From NCBI RefSeq assembly GCF_004801415.1, contig NZ_SSNX01000007.1, positions 124,001 through 188,000 on the forward strand: a stretch of DNA of 64,000 nucleotides, read 5' to 3'. Under the pieces are notes generated by a model that did not search any database, was not told the origin of the DNA, and was given only the letters and a program-made list of their open reading frames with translations. This document shows positions 41,919-50,376 of the stretch, piece after piece (within the stretch, counting starts at the first letter, position 1; every line of letters begins with the position of its first letter). The position numbers were made by a program, and so were the translations under genes. The stretch comes from Deinococcus sp. KSM4-11 (GTDB taxonomy: Bacteria > Deinococcota > Deinococci > Deinococcales > Deinococcaceae).

Positions 41919-42851
41919 GTGGAAGCAGCGGTGAGCATCATCGGCCTGGATCTGGGCGGCACGAAGCTCGCGGCGGGCGTGCTGGACGGCCAGCGGATCG
42001 CCGGCCGCGTGCAGTACGCCACGCCGGCCGAAAGTGGCGGGGTGGTGCCGTGTCTGGCGCAGGCTGCCCGGGACGCCGCGCAGGCCGCTGGCACGGCTGT
42101 GGGGGCGGTCGGGCTGGGCGTTCCCGGCCCCGTGAACTACGCCGCCGGCGAGGTGCGGTTCGCGGGCAACATTCGCGGCTGGATCGACTATCCGGTGCGC
42201 CGACTGCTCTCCGAGGCGCTGGACTGCCCCGTGTACCTGGAAAACGACGCCAACGCCGCCACGCTCGCCGAGCACCGCTCCGGGGCCGGGCAGGGCGCCG
42301 ACAGCACGCTGTACGTCACGGTGTCCACCGGGATCGGCGGGGGCTTCGTGCAGGGCGACCGGGTGCTGCGCGGCCACTTCGGGCAGGGTGCGGAGATCGG
42401 TCACGTGACGGTGCTGGCCGGCGGCCCCATGTGTGCCTGCGGTCTGGACGGCTGCCTGGAGGCGGTCGCGTCCGGTTCCGCCCTGGCGAGTCTGGCGCGC
42501 GGCGCCTTCGGCCAGCCCATGAGCAACGCGGCCCTCTTCGACCTGGCCCGGCAGGGAGATGAGCGCGCCGCGCGCATCCTCACGCAGGGAGCCGAGTGGC
42601 TGGGCATCGGTCTCGCCTCGCTGGTTCGCTGCTACGACCCGGAGGTCATCGTGATCGGAGGCGGGGTCTACCTGAACGCCCCACCGCTCTATCACGACGC
42701 CGTCCAGCGGGCCTTCGAGCGCTACACCAGCTGGCACGCCCCGGAGATCCGCACGGCCCGGCTTGGCGGCGACGCCGGGCTGCTGGGAGCGGCGTACACG
42801 GCCCAGCTCGGGCTCCAGCAGGACGGGGAGGCGTCCATCCGGACTCACTGA
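41919..42851 (+). CDS. ROK-family sugar kinase
   Basis: 310 residues from GTG 41919; GTG 41931 with GGAAG 6 bases upstream is an equally good start. The ATP loop is LDLGGTKLAAG (10-20), the catalytic Asp 110 is in LENDANAATLAEH, and the zinc site is His 162 plus CACGLDGC (172-179). All kinase residues are intact, unlike in the 19032 regulator, so this is an active glucokinase/N-acetylmannosamine-type kinase. It sits in the operon between a hydrolase and a glycerate kinase, and probably phosphorylates the sugar of the pathway. Confidence 0.9.
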   Translation: MEAAVSIIGLDLGGTKLAAGVLDGQRIAGRVQYATPAESGGVVPCLAQAARDAAQAAGTAVGAVGLGVPGPVNYAAGEVRFAGNIRGWIDYPVRRLLSEALDCPVYLENDANAATLAEHRSGAGQGADSTLYVTVSTGIGGGFVQGDRVLRGHFGQGAEIGHVTVLAGGPMCACGLDGCLEAVASGSALASLARGAFGQPMSNAALFDLARQGDERAARILTQGAEWLGIGLASLVRCYDPEVIVIGGGVYLNAPPLYHDAVQRAFERYTSWHAPEIRTARLGGDAGLLGAAYTAQLGLQQDGEASIRTH

Positions 42852-42941
42852 AGCCGCCCGTCGTCCTGCCCTCCACCAGAGCCGATATGGGCCGAGCACC
42901 GGGCGGGCGCACGCCCGCTCCACGTCCACAGGAGAAGTACC

Positions 42942-44267
42942 GTGAGCACGCCCACGCCCGAATTCCCCTCTTCCAGCCCCGCTGAATGGACGGATACGCA
43001 GGTTCGAGCCGTTCTGCACGACATCTTCATGGCGGCGGTGCACAGCGCCGATCCGGCGCAGGCCGTCCGCCGGCACCTGCCGGAGCCGCCGCGTGGGCGC
43101 TGCGTGGTCGTCGGGGCCGGCAAGGCGTCCGCCGCGATGGCCGCCGCCCTGGACGCCGTGTGGCCGGACACGCCGCTGTCCGGCGTGGTCGTCACGCGCG
43201 ATGGACACGCCGTTCCCGCCGGGCGCATCGAGGTGCTGGAGGCGTCACATCCGGTGCCGGACGGACGCAGCGAGGGGGCGGCCCACCGCATCCTGGCCGC
43301 CGTTCAGGGCCTCACGCCCGACGACCTGGTCATCGCCCTGATGTCCGGGGGCGGCTCCGCGCTGCTGGCGGCGCCGGGAACCGGCCTGTCCCTGGCGGAC
43401 AAGCAGGACATCAACCGCGCCCTGCTCACTAGTGGGGCCACCATCCGCGAGATGAACGCGGTGCGCAAGCACCTGTCCGCCATCAAGGGTGGACGGCTCG
43501 CGCTGGCCGCGCGTCCGGCCCGCGTGGTGACCCTGGTGATCAGCGACGTGCCCGGTGACGATCCGGCCGACATCGCGTCCGGCCCCACCGTACCCGACCC
43601 CAGCACCCTGGACGACGTGCGGGAGATCGTGGCGCGGTACGGCCTGACCCTGCCCGCTGCCGCACAGGCCCTGCTGGACGCCGGGGAGGAGACCCCGAAG
43701 GCGGCCGACCTCCAGAGTGAGGTGCGGGTGATCGCGGCGCCCGCCCTTGCCCTAGAAGCGGCGGCGCAGGCCGCCCGCCGCGCCGGACTCACGCCGCTGA
43801 TCCTGGGCGACGCCCTGGAGGGAGAAAGCCGGGAAGTGGGCACGGTGATGGCCGGCGTCGCGCGGTCGGTGCGGCAGCACGGCCAGCCGGTGCGCCCGCC
43901 GGCCGTGCTGCTCTCGGGGGGCGAGACGACCGTCACGCTCCGGGGGAGTGCGGCCGGGCGAGGCGGCCGGAACACCGAGTTCCTGCTCGCCCTGGCGGTG
44001 GCCCTGGCCGGAGCGAGCGGCATCTGGGCGGTGGCAGGTGACAGCGACGGCATCGACGGCACCGAAGAGGCTGCTGGGGCGGTGGTGACGCCCGATACGC
44101 TGCGGCGTGGACAGGCGGCCGGGCACTCGGCGCGCTCCGATCTCGTCGCCCACGACAGCCACACGTTCTTCGCGGCGGTCGGTGACCTGATCGTGACCGG
44201 CCCGACCCTGACGAACGTGAATGACATCCGGGCCGTGCTCATCACGGAGGGTGTGGAGCGTGATTGA
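42942..44267 (+). CDS. Glycerate 2-kinase, class II (DUF4147/MOFRL)
   Basis: 441 residues from GTG 42942 behind CAGGAGA. An N-terminal DUF4147 domain (15-250) shows VVVGAGKASAAMAAALD, SHPVPDGRSEGAA, ALMSGGGSALLAAP and VISDVPGDDPADIASGPT. The C-terminal MOFRL domain (300-435) shows LLSGGETTVTLRGSAAGRGGRNTEFLLALA and GDSDGIDGTEEAAGA. The enzyme makes 2-phosphoglycerate from D-glycerate and ATP, feeding lower glycolysis. As last gene of the operon it suggests that the pathway releases glycerate or its aldehyde. Confidence 0.93.
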   Translation: MSTPTPEFPSSSPAEWTDTQVRAVLHDIFMAAVHSADPAQAVRRHLPEPPRGRCVVVGAGKASAAMAAALDAVWPDTPLSGVVVTRDGHAVPAGRIEVLEASHPVPDGRSEGAAHRILAAVQGLTPDDLVIALMSGGGSALLAAPGTGLSLADKQDINRALLTSGATIREMNAVRKHLSAIKGGRLALAARPARVVTLVISDVPGDDPADIASGPTVPDPSTLDDVREIVARYGLTLPAAAQALLDAGEETPKAADLQSEVRVIAAPALALEAAAQAARRAGLTPLILGDALEGESREVGTVMAGVARSVRQHGQPVRPPAVLLSGGETTVTLRGSAAGRGGRNTEFLLALAVALAGASGIWAVAGDSDGIDGTEEAAGAVVTPDTLRRGQAAGHSARSDLVAHDSHTFFAAVGDLIVTGPTLTNVNDIRAVLITEGVERD

Positions 44268-44680
44268 TAGCTGGGAATGAATCATCACTGGACGCGTCGA
44301 GAACCCTCCCTTGCCTGTACGCCGGTTGCAGGCCGCGACACCGGACTTCAGGTGTGGTCAGGGCGTGCAGGTTGACCTGAGGAAATCCGCCTGGAGTCAC
44401 GGCAAGCCTCTCACTCCATCGACAGGGGAGACCCTCCCTCGCCCGATTCGCTGCGGTGGCCGCCTGGGGAGGACCAGACGCCTTTGCCCCAGTCTGCCTA
44501 AGAGCGGCGTACTGCGGGTCGCACTTGCAAAAGCTTCTGCATTGGAATACAGTCCTGCAAAACCCACTACAACCTCCCTCTCACAGCCCGGCGGTGATTC
44601 CTTGCGTTGCTCTCCGAACAAGCGGTGCTCCCTGACGCCTTTCCCGTACTTCTCACCGACGGCCGACCACGAGGGTTCGT
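44268..44680 (+). other. 413-base intergenic region upstream of the D-amino-acid/peptide operon
   Basis: No convincing gene. It contains the promoter and palindrome at 44525-44562 and a leader of about 120 bases. A weak stem at 44309-44360 may end the upstream operon. Base composition is lower in GC than the flanking genes. Confidence 0.5.
44525..44562 (+). promoter_or_regulatory. Promoter TTGCAA-N17-TACAGT with palindrome and repeated TGCAAAA
   Basis: -35 TTGCAA (44525-44530) and -10 TACAGT (44548-44553). A 16-base palindrome with one mismatched pair, TGCAAAAGCTTCTGCA (44526-44541), covers the -35. TGCAAAA recurs at 44556-44562, 30 bases on, across the expected TSS. Candidate operator for the RpiR regulator at 53711. 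Confidence 0.5.
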
Positions 44681-45814
44681 ATGCGGCTTGAGCGGGCCGA
44701 ACTGCGCGTGGTCTCGCTGCCACTGTTGAAGCCCTTTCGAACCAGTTTCGGGGTGGTGGCTGACAAGACCTTCGTGCTTTTGCGCGTGTTCAGCGAGGGG
44801 CTGGAGGGCGTCGCCGAAGGCGTCATGGACGCCCGCCCGCAGTACCGGGAGGAGACCATCGCCGGAGCCCTTGCGCTGCTCCAGGACGCCGTGCTGCCCG
44901 AGGTGCTGGGCCTTGAGTGGGCCAACGCCGAATCGCTGATGCGCCACCTGGCGGGGCTGCGCGGCAACCGCATGGCGCTGGGGCTCATCGAGATGGCCTT
45001 CTGGGACCTGCACGCCCGCAGCCTGGGCGTGCCGCTCTCCACGCTGCTGGGCGGCGTGCGGAACGCGGTGGAGGTGGGCGTGTCGCTGGGCATCCAGGCC
45101 TCGGTCGAGGCCACGGTGGACACGGCCGTACGCCACGCCGAGCAGGGCTACCGGCGCATCAAGCTCAAGATCGAGCCCGGCTGGGACGTGAAGGTGGTGC
45201 GGGCGGTACGGGCGGCGCTGCCGGAGACGCCCGTCACGGTGGACGCCAACGCTGCGTACACGCTGGCGCACCTGAACGTTCTGCGCGAGCTGGACACGCT
45301 GGGTCTGGACTACATCGAGCAGCCGCTGGCGTGGAACGACCTGCGCGACCACGCCAAGCTTCAGGCGCTGATGCACACGCCGCTGTGCCTGGACGAGTGC
45401 ATCACCACGGCGCAGGACGCCCGTACGGCGCTGGAGACGGCGGCCTGCCGCCTGGTGAACATCAAGGTCGGGCGGGTGGGCGGCCACCTCGAGGCGCGGC
45501 GGGTGCACGACGTCGCGGCCTCGTTCAATGCCCCAGTGTGGTGCGGCGGCATGCTCGAGAGCGGCGTAGGCCGGGCGCACAACATCCACCTCGCCACGCT
45601 GGAGAACTTCACCAAGCCCGGCGACACCAGCAGTTCCTCGCGCTACTGGGCGCGCGACATCGTGCACGAGCCGCTGGAGACCGTGAACGGGGTCATGCCC
45701 GTTCCACCGGGGCCAGGCACCGGCGTCACGCTGGATCTGCCCTTCCTGGACAGCGTGACGCGCTGGCGTACGGAGATCGCGGCGCCGGCGCGGAGTGCCG
45801 TCAGCTCCCCATGA
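44681..45814 (+). CDS. N-acylamino-acid racemase (NSAR/OSBS subfamily of enolases)
   Basis: 377 residues. It is recognisably close to the structurally studied D. radiodurans N-acylamino-acid racemase (shared [42 protein letters not shown] blocks). The acid-base pair is Lys 163 (KLK) and Lys 262; metal ligands are Asp 188, Glu 213 and Asp 238. NSAR enzymes racemise N-succinyl amino acids. Paired with a GNAT acyltransferase they convert D- to L-amino acids in Geobacillus. No menaquinone genes are adjacent, so o-succinylbenzoate synthase activity is less likely to be its role. It overlaps the GNAT gene by ATGA. Confidence 0.9.
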   Translation: MRLERAELRVVSLPLLKPFRTSFGVVADKTFVLLRVFSEGLEGVAEGVMDARPQYREETIAGALALLQDAVLPEVLGLEWANAESLMRHLAGLRGNRMALGLIEMAFWDLHARSLGVPLSTLLGGVRNAVEVGVSLGIQASVEATVDTAVRHAEQGYRRIKLKIEPGWDVKVVRAVRAALPETPVTVDANAAYTLAHLNVLRELDTLGLDYIEQPLAWNDLRDHAKLQALMHTPLCLDECITTAQDARTALETAACRLVNIKVGRVGGHLEARRVHDVAASFNAPVWCGGMLESGVGRAHNIHLATLENFTKPGDTSSSSRYWARDIVHEPLETVNGVMPVPPGPGTGVTLDLPFLDSVTRWRTEIAAPARSAVSSP

Positions 45815-46596
45815 CGGAGGCCGCCGCACACCCCACCACCGCCCTGACGCTGCGGGAACTGAGCGGGCTGGACGAACTGGCGCGCACGCCGCCCCTGGCC
45901 CGCGCCATCTGGGGCGAGGACGATGCGCCGGAAGACCCGGCGCTGCTGCACGTCCTGCACCACGTAGGTGGTCTGGTCGCCGGAGCGCTGGACGCGGACG
46001 GGCAGCTGTGGGCCTACCTCGTGGGTCTCCCCACCCGCAACGCCACGGTTCAGCACTCGCACCGCCTGGGCGTGCACCCGCAGTGGCGGCGCCACGGTCT
46101 GGGCGAGGGGCTCAAGCGCTTCCAGCAGGAATGGTGCCTGGCACGCGGCATCACCCGCGTGGAGTGGACCTTCGATCCGCTGCTGCTCGCCAACGCGCAC
46201 CTGAACGTGCACCGTCTGGGCGCCACCGTGGGCACCTACCTGCCGGACTACTACGGCGAGATGACCGGCATCAACGCCGGCGTGTCCTCCGACCGCTTCG
46301 AGGCGGTGTGGCTGCTGGACGGAGCACGGGCGAGGGAGGGCGTCCGCGAGGTCTGGCCGGTGGGCGAGGCGCTGCATCCGCTGCATGACGCGCTGCCAGC
46401 AGACCTTCCGAATGCCGTGACTGTGCGCATTCCTGCCGACCACTACCGCCTGCGGCGCGAGGATCTTGCCCTGGCACGGGCGTGGCGGGCGGCCAGCGGC
46501 CCGCTCTTCGCCCGGCTGTTCGCGCAGGGGTACCGGCTGGTGGACGTGGATCTGGCGGGGCAGCGCTACCTGCTGCGCCGGGAGGAGCCGTGCTGA
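45811..46596 (+). CDS. GNAT acyltransferase of the COG3375 type
   Basis: 261 residues. The N-terminal GNAT core has [33 protein letters not shown], with acyl-CoA loop RRHGLGEG near 93-100, then [34 protein letters not shown], a block typical of COG3375. The C-terminal ~80 residues form a second small domain. In Geobacillus the neighbour of the racemase is a succinyl-CoA:D-amino-acid N-succinyltransferase, so this protein probably supplies the N-acyl-D-amino acid for the 44681 racemase. It overlaps both neighbours. Confidence 0.82.
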   Translation: MTEAAAHPTTALTLRELSGLDELARTPPLARAIWGEDDAPEDPALLHVLHHVGGLVAGALDADGQLWAYLVGLPTRNATVQHSHRLGVHPQWRRHGLGEGLKRFQQEWCLARGITRVEWTFDPLLLANAHLNVHRLGATVGTYLPDYYGEMTGINAGVSSDRFEAVWLLDGARAREGVREVWPVGEALHPLHDALPADLPNAVTVRIPADHYRLRREDLALARAWRAASGPLFARLFAQGYRLVDVDLAGQRYLLRREEPC

Positions 46597-47618
46597 GCTA
46601 CGTGGCCCGGCGGCTGCTGGCCCTGCCGCTGATCCTGCTGGCGGTGACGTTCCTGATCGTGCTGGTGATGCAGCTCATTCCGCCCGAGCAGCGCGCCGCC
46701 GCGTACGCGGTGAACCTGGAGCAGCTCTCGCGGGTGCCCGAGATCATCCGCACCAACCACTTGGACGGCAGCGTCTTCGTGCAGTACGGGCTGTGGCTCA
46801 AGGAGGCGGTGAGTGGGAACCTGGGCTTCTCGCGCACCAGTGGGCTGCCGGTGCTGGAGACCCTGCGCACCTACTTTCCGGCCACGCTGGAACTGGCCCT
46901 GTTCACGCTGGTGCCGCTGGTGGCGCTGGGCGTGTGGCTGGGCGGCCAGGCAGCGGTTCACCGGAACCGCGCCCCGGACACGGTCATCCGGATCTTCGCG
47001 GTGCTGGGCTACAGCATTCCCAGCTTCGTGCTGGGGGTGTGGCTGCTGGTCATCTTCTACGGGGCGCTGGGCATCCTGCCCGGCAACGGCAACCAGAGCA
47101 ACGACATCTCGCTGCAACTGGCCATCACGCCCATGCACCGCTACACGCACCTGCTCACCCTCGACGCCCTGCTGAACGGCCGGCTCAGCGTGTTCTGGGA
47201 CGCCCTGCTGCACCTGGTGCTGCCGGTGGTGACCCTGCTGGTGGTCAGCAGCGCGGGCCTGGTCAAGGGCACCCGCGCCAGCATGATCGAGGCGCTGAAC
47301 AGCGATTACATCCGCACGGCGCGGGCCAAGGGCGTCGCCGAGCGTCAGGTGGTCCGCAAGCACGCCCGCCGCAACGCCCTGCTCACGGTGATCACCCTGG
47401 TGGCGCTGAGCGTCTCGGGGCTACTCCAGGGCGCGGTGCTGGCCGAGACGCTGTTCGGCTACCCCGGCGTGGCCGGCTGGGCGGCGAAGGCGGCGGCCCA
47501 GGGCGACCTGCCGGGCGTGCTGGGCTTCGCGCTGCTGACCGCCACCGTCGTCGTGCTGGTGAACCTGCTGGCCGATCTGGCCTATACGCTGGTCGATCCG
47601 CGCGTGAGGTACACGTGA
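46590..47618 (+). CDS. Peptide ABC transporter permease (DppB-type)
   Basis: 342 residues from GTG 46590, which overlaps the GNAT stop and has GGAGGA just upstream. The DppB N-terminus is YVARRLLALPLILLAVTFLIVLVMQLIPPEQ, followed by six membrane segments. The EAA loop is YIRTARAKGVAERQVVRKHARRNALL (about 235-260), and the end is VNLLADLAYTLVDPRVRY. The periplasmic loop after segment 1 is longer than usual. It pairs with 47615. Confidence 0.93.
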   Translation: MLSYVARRLLALPLILLAVTFLIVLVMQLIPPEQRAAAYAVNLEQLSRVPEIIRTNHLDGSVFVQYGLWLKEAVSGNLGFSRTSGLPVLETLRTYFPATLELALFTLVPLVALGVWLGGQAAVHRNRAPDTVIRIFAVLGYSIPSFVLGVWLLVIFYGALGILPGNGNQSNDISLQLAITPMHRYTHLLTLDALLNGRLSVFWDALLHLVLPVVTLLVVSSAGLVKGTRASMIEALNSDYIRTARAKGVAERQVVRKHARRNALLTVITLVALSVSGLLQGAVLAETLFGYPGVAGWAAKAAAQGDLPGVLGFALLTATVVVLVNLLADLAYTLVDPRVRYT

Positions 47619-48607
47619 GCGCCGTTCAGCATGCCGCCGCGCCGGCCGCACGCGCACGCCCCCGACCCGCCCTGGGGCGGCTGGGCCGCAACGTGCCCGC
47701 ACGTGTCGGGGCCGTCATCGTGGGACTGTACGTGCTGGTGGCGCTGCTGGCCCCGCTGCTGGCGCCACCCCAGGGCAACTGCCGGCGCGACCTGGCACTA
47801 GCAGCGGGGCAGACGTACCCCGGCCCGCTGGCCTACCTGCGCGAGGTCATCAGCCCGCCGGACAGCTGCCTGCAGATGCCCCGGGTGGGCTTCGCCGCGC
47901 AGCCCCGCGACCCGGCCCCGGACGCGCCGCTGGGCCGGGTGGGCGGGTACGACATCCGCTACGGCCTGGTGTGGGGCACCCGCACGGCCCTGTTCCTGGG
48001 CTTCACGGTGGTGTGCCTCAGCGTGCTGCTGGGCGGCGCCGTGGGCCTGATGGCGGGCTTTTTCGGCGGCATCGTGGACAACCTGCTGATGCGCGTGACC
48101 GACGTGACCTTCGCCTTTCCGGGGCTGGTGCTCGTGCTGGTGCTCGTGGCGGCGCTGGGGCCAGGGCTGGGCAACATCATCCTGGCGCTGAGCCTGGTGT
48201 CGTGGACGGCGCTGGCGCGGGTGGTCAGATCCGAGGTGCTGCGGGTGCGCGAGCAGGAGTACGTCGCAGCGGCGCAGAGCCTGGGCGCCAGCCCGCTGCG
48301 CGTCGCCCTGCGGCACGTGCTGCCCGGCTCGCTGGGGCCGCTGTCCAGCATCGTCGTGCTGGAGATGGGCGGCCTGCCCATCGTGGCCGGGGCCCTGAGC
48401 TTCCTGGGGCTGGGCACGCCAGCGGGTTTCGCCGACTGGGGCCAGCTCATCGCCCTGGCGCAACCCTGGATTCAGGGCCCGGCGGGGCAGCCGTTCGCGT
48501 ACTGGTACGTCACCCTCTTTCCCGGCGTGTGCATCGCCGTGTACAGCCTCGGCTGGAACCTCGTCGGCGACGCCCTCAGTGAGGGCCTGGATCCCCGAAA
48601 CCGCTAA
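47615..48607 (+). CDS. Peptide ABC transporter permease (DppC-type)
   Basis: 330 residues from GTG 47615 (GTGA overlap). The DppC pattern includes GAVIVGLYVLVALLAPLLAPP near residue 25-45 and YDIRYGLVWGTRTALFLGFTVV before the core. The EAA loop is EYVAAAQSLGASPLRVALRHVLPGSLGP, and it ends YSLGWNLVGDALSEGLDPRNR. A ~45-residue extracytoplasmic stretch with two cysteines (QGNCRRDL, PDSCLQM) is unusual and could form a disulfide. DppD/DppF ATPase genes are missing nearby. Confidence 0.93.
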   Translation: MSAVQHAAAPAARARPRPALGRLGRNVPARVGAVIVGLYVLVALLAPLLAPPQGNCRRDLALAAGQTYPGPLAYLREVISPPDSCLQMPRVGFAAQPRDPAPDAPLGRVGGYDIRYGLVWGTRTALFLGFTVVCLSVLLGGAVGLMAGFFGGIVDNLLMRVTDVTFAFPGLVLVLVLVAALGPGLGNIILALSLVSWTALARVVRSEVLRVREQEYVAAAQSLGASPLRVALRHVLPGSLGPLSSIVVLEMGGLPIVAGALSFLGLGTPAGFADWGQLIALAQPWIQGPAGQPFAYWYVTLFPGVCIAVYSLGWNLVGDALSEGLDPRNR

Positions 48608-48638
48608 CCCCGTCTCCCTATTTTCTGGAGGTCATGCC

Positions 48639-50321
48639 ATGAACCGACGCATTATTCCCCTCACCCTGGCCCTGTGCAGCCCCGCGGCCCTCGCCACTCC
48701 TAAGGACACGCTGGTGTACCAGATTCCCTCGGCCATCGCCGCCCTGGAACCCGCGCAGGCAGTCACCGGCTACGACGTGCTGGTGGTGCAGCAGATGTAC
48801 GAGGCGCTGTACCGCAACGAGTTCGGCACGTACAAGCCCCAGCTCGCCACGGGCTACACCCAGAGCAAGGACGGCAAGACCACGACCTTCACCCTGCGCC
48901 GCGGCGTGAAGTTCCACGACGGCTCGGCCATGACCTGCATGGACGCCGAATACTCGCTGCGCCGCACGCTGCTGGTGGGCAATGAGACTTCGCAGGCGGC
49001 GCAGATCCGCGCGAGCGTGCTCGGGATCGGCAGCTTCACCCCCGACATCAAGAAGACCTTCACCTTCAACAAGCTCGCCAGCGCCGTGAAGTGCACCGCA
49101 GCCGGGCAGCTCGTGCTGACCCTCGACCGCAACGTGCCCAGCCTGATCGACTCGGTGACGCAGGCCTACGTCGTGCCGATGAGGGCGCTGGTGGCGGCAG
49201 GTGACTGGAGCGGCACCGCGAAGGACTTCGACGCCTGGGTCGGCAAGGACGTGTCGAACTCGGCGCTGGCGCAGAAACCCGACGGTACCGGGGCCTACAC
49301 CCTGGTGTCGCGCGATCCCAGCCGCCTGATCTTCCGGGCCTTCGACGGCTACTGGGGCGGGGTGCCGGCCCTCAAGAACGTGATCCTCCAGAAGGTGGAC
49401 AGCGACACCGCCCGCGTGCTGGCCGTTCAGAAGGGCGACGCCGACATCATCGCCGTACCGGACCGCGACACGCTGGCCAAGCTGCGCGGCGCGGCGGGCG
49501 TGAAGGTGTACGAGACCCTGCCGCAGCAGCTCCAGTCGCAGATCGTCACGATGGTGATGTTCAACCAGAACATCCAGGACGGCGGCCGTCTGCCGGCTGG
49601 ACAGCTGGCCGAGAACAACGTGCCCGTCAACTTCTTCTCGGACATCCACGTCCGCAAGGCCTTCGCGGCGGCCTTCGACACCCAGACCTTCGTGCGCGAC
49701 GCGCTCCAGGGCAAGGGCCTGGCGCTGAACTCCTCGCTGCCGTACAACAGCTGGGCCAACGACACGACCCTGCGGCCCGGCGCCTTCAACCTGAAGACTG
49801 CCGAGGCGGAATTCAAGCTGGCCTTCGGCGGCAAGCTGTGGACCACCGGCTTCACGCTGCCCGCCATCACCATCGCCGGCCAGGGCCTGAGCGAGGTGGT
49901 CTCTGGGATCATCAAGCAGAACATCGAGGCGCTCAACCCCAGGTTCCACGTGCAGGTCAGCAACGGCGAACTCAGCTCGCTGAACGCCTCGCTGCTGGGC
50001 GGCAAACTCACGGTCGTGCCGCTGACCTGGGGCGGCGCCGACCCGGACACCGTGCTGCGCGGCCTGTACGGCAGCGACGGCATCCTGTCCACCGCCCTGG
50101 GCATCAGGGACACCAAACTCCAGACCCTGCTCGACCAGGGCCGCGACACGGTGGGCCAGACCGCCCGCAAGCCGATCTACCGCACCATCCTGAGCTACGT
50201 CGGCCAGCAGGCCTACGGGTTCCCGCTCCAGGTCTCGCAGGGCTTTGGCGCCACCGCCGCCGACCTCAAGGGCTTCGAGGAGTTCAACAAGTCCAACCTC
50301 TTCAGCAAGCTGTCGAAGTAG
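48639..50321 (+). CDS. Peptide ABC transporter substrate-binding protein (family 5)
   Basis: 560 residues. The start at 48639 follows CTGGAGG and gives a signal peptide (MNRRIIPLTLALCSPAALA). SBP_bac_5 motifs: VVQQMYEALYRNEFGTY, TFTLRRGVKFHDGSAM, DAEYSLRRT, ADIIAVPDRDTL and VRKAFAAAFDTQTFV. It is the ligand binder for the 46590/47615 permeases. Its neighbours suggest D-amino-acid-containing or N-acylated peptides as ligand. Similar in layout to the orphan lipoprotein at 8139 but without a lipobox. Confidence 0.93.
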   Translation: MNRRIIPLTLALCSPAALATPKDTLVYQIPSAIAALEPAQAVTGYDVLVVQQMYEALYRNEFGTYKPQLATGYTQSKDGKTTTFTLRRGVKFHDGSAMTCMDAEYSLRRTLLVGNETSQAAQIRASVLGIGSFTPDIKKTFTFNKLASAVKCTAAGQLVLTLDRNVPSLIDSVTQAYVVPMRALVAAGDWSGTAKDFDAWVGKDVSNSALAQKPDGTGAYTLVSRDPSRLIFRAFDGYWGGVPALKNVILQKVDSDTARVLAVQKGDADIIAVPDRDTLAKLRGAAGVKVYETLPQQLQSQIVTMVMFNQNIQDGGRLPAGQLAENNVPVNFFSDIHVRKAFAAAFDTQTFVRDALQGKGLALNSSLPYNSWANDTTLRPGAFNLKTAEAEFKLAFGGKLWTTGFTLPAITIAGQGLSEVVSGIIKQNIEALNPRFHVQVSNGELSSLNASLLGGKLTVVPLTWGGADPDTVLRGLYGSDGILSTALGIRDTKLQTLLDQGRDTVGQTARKPIYRTILSYVGQQAYGFPLQVSQGFGATAADLKGFEEFNKSNLFSKLSK

Positions 50322-50376
50322 GCCGGCCGCTACGTCACGCCCCGCCCGTTCCCGCCTCTCTCCAAGGAGCCCCGTC

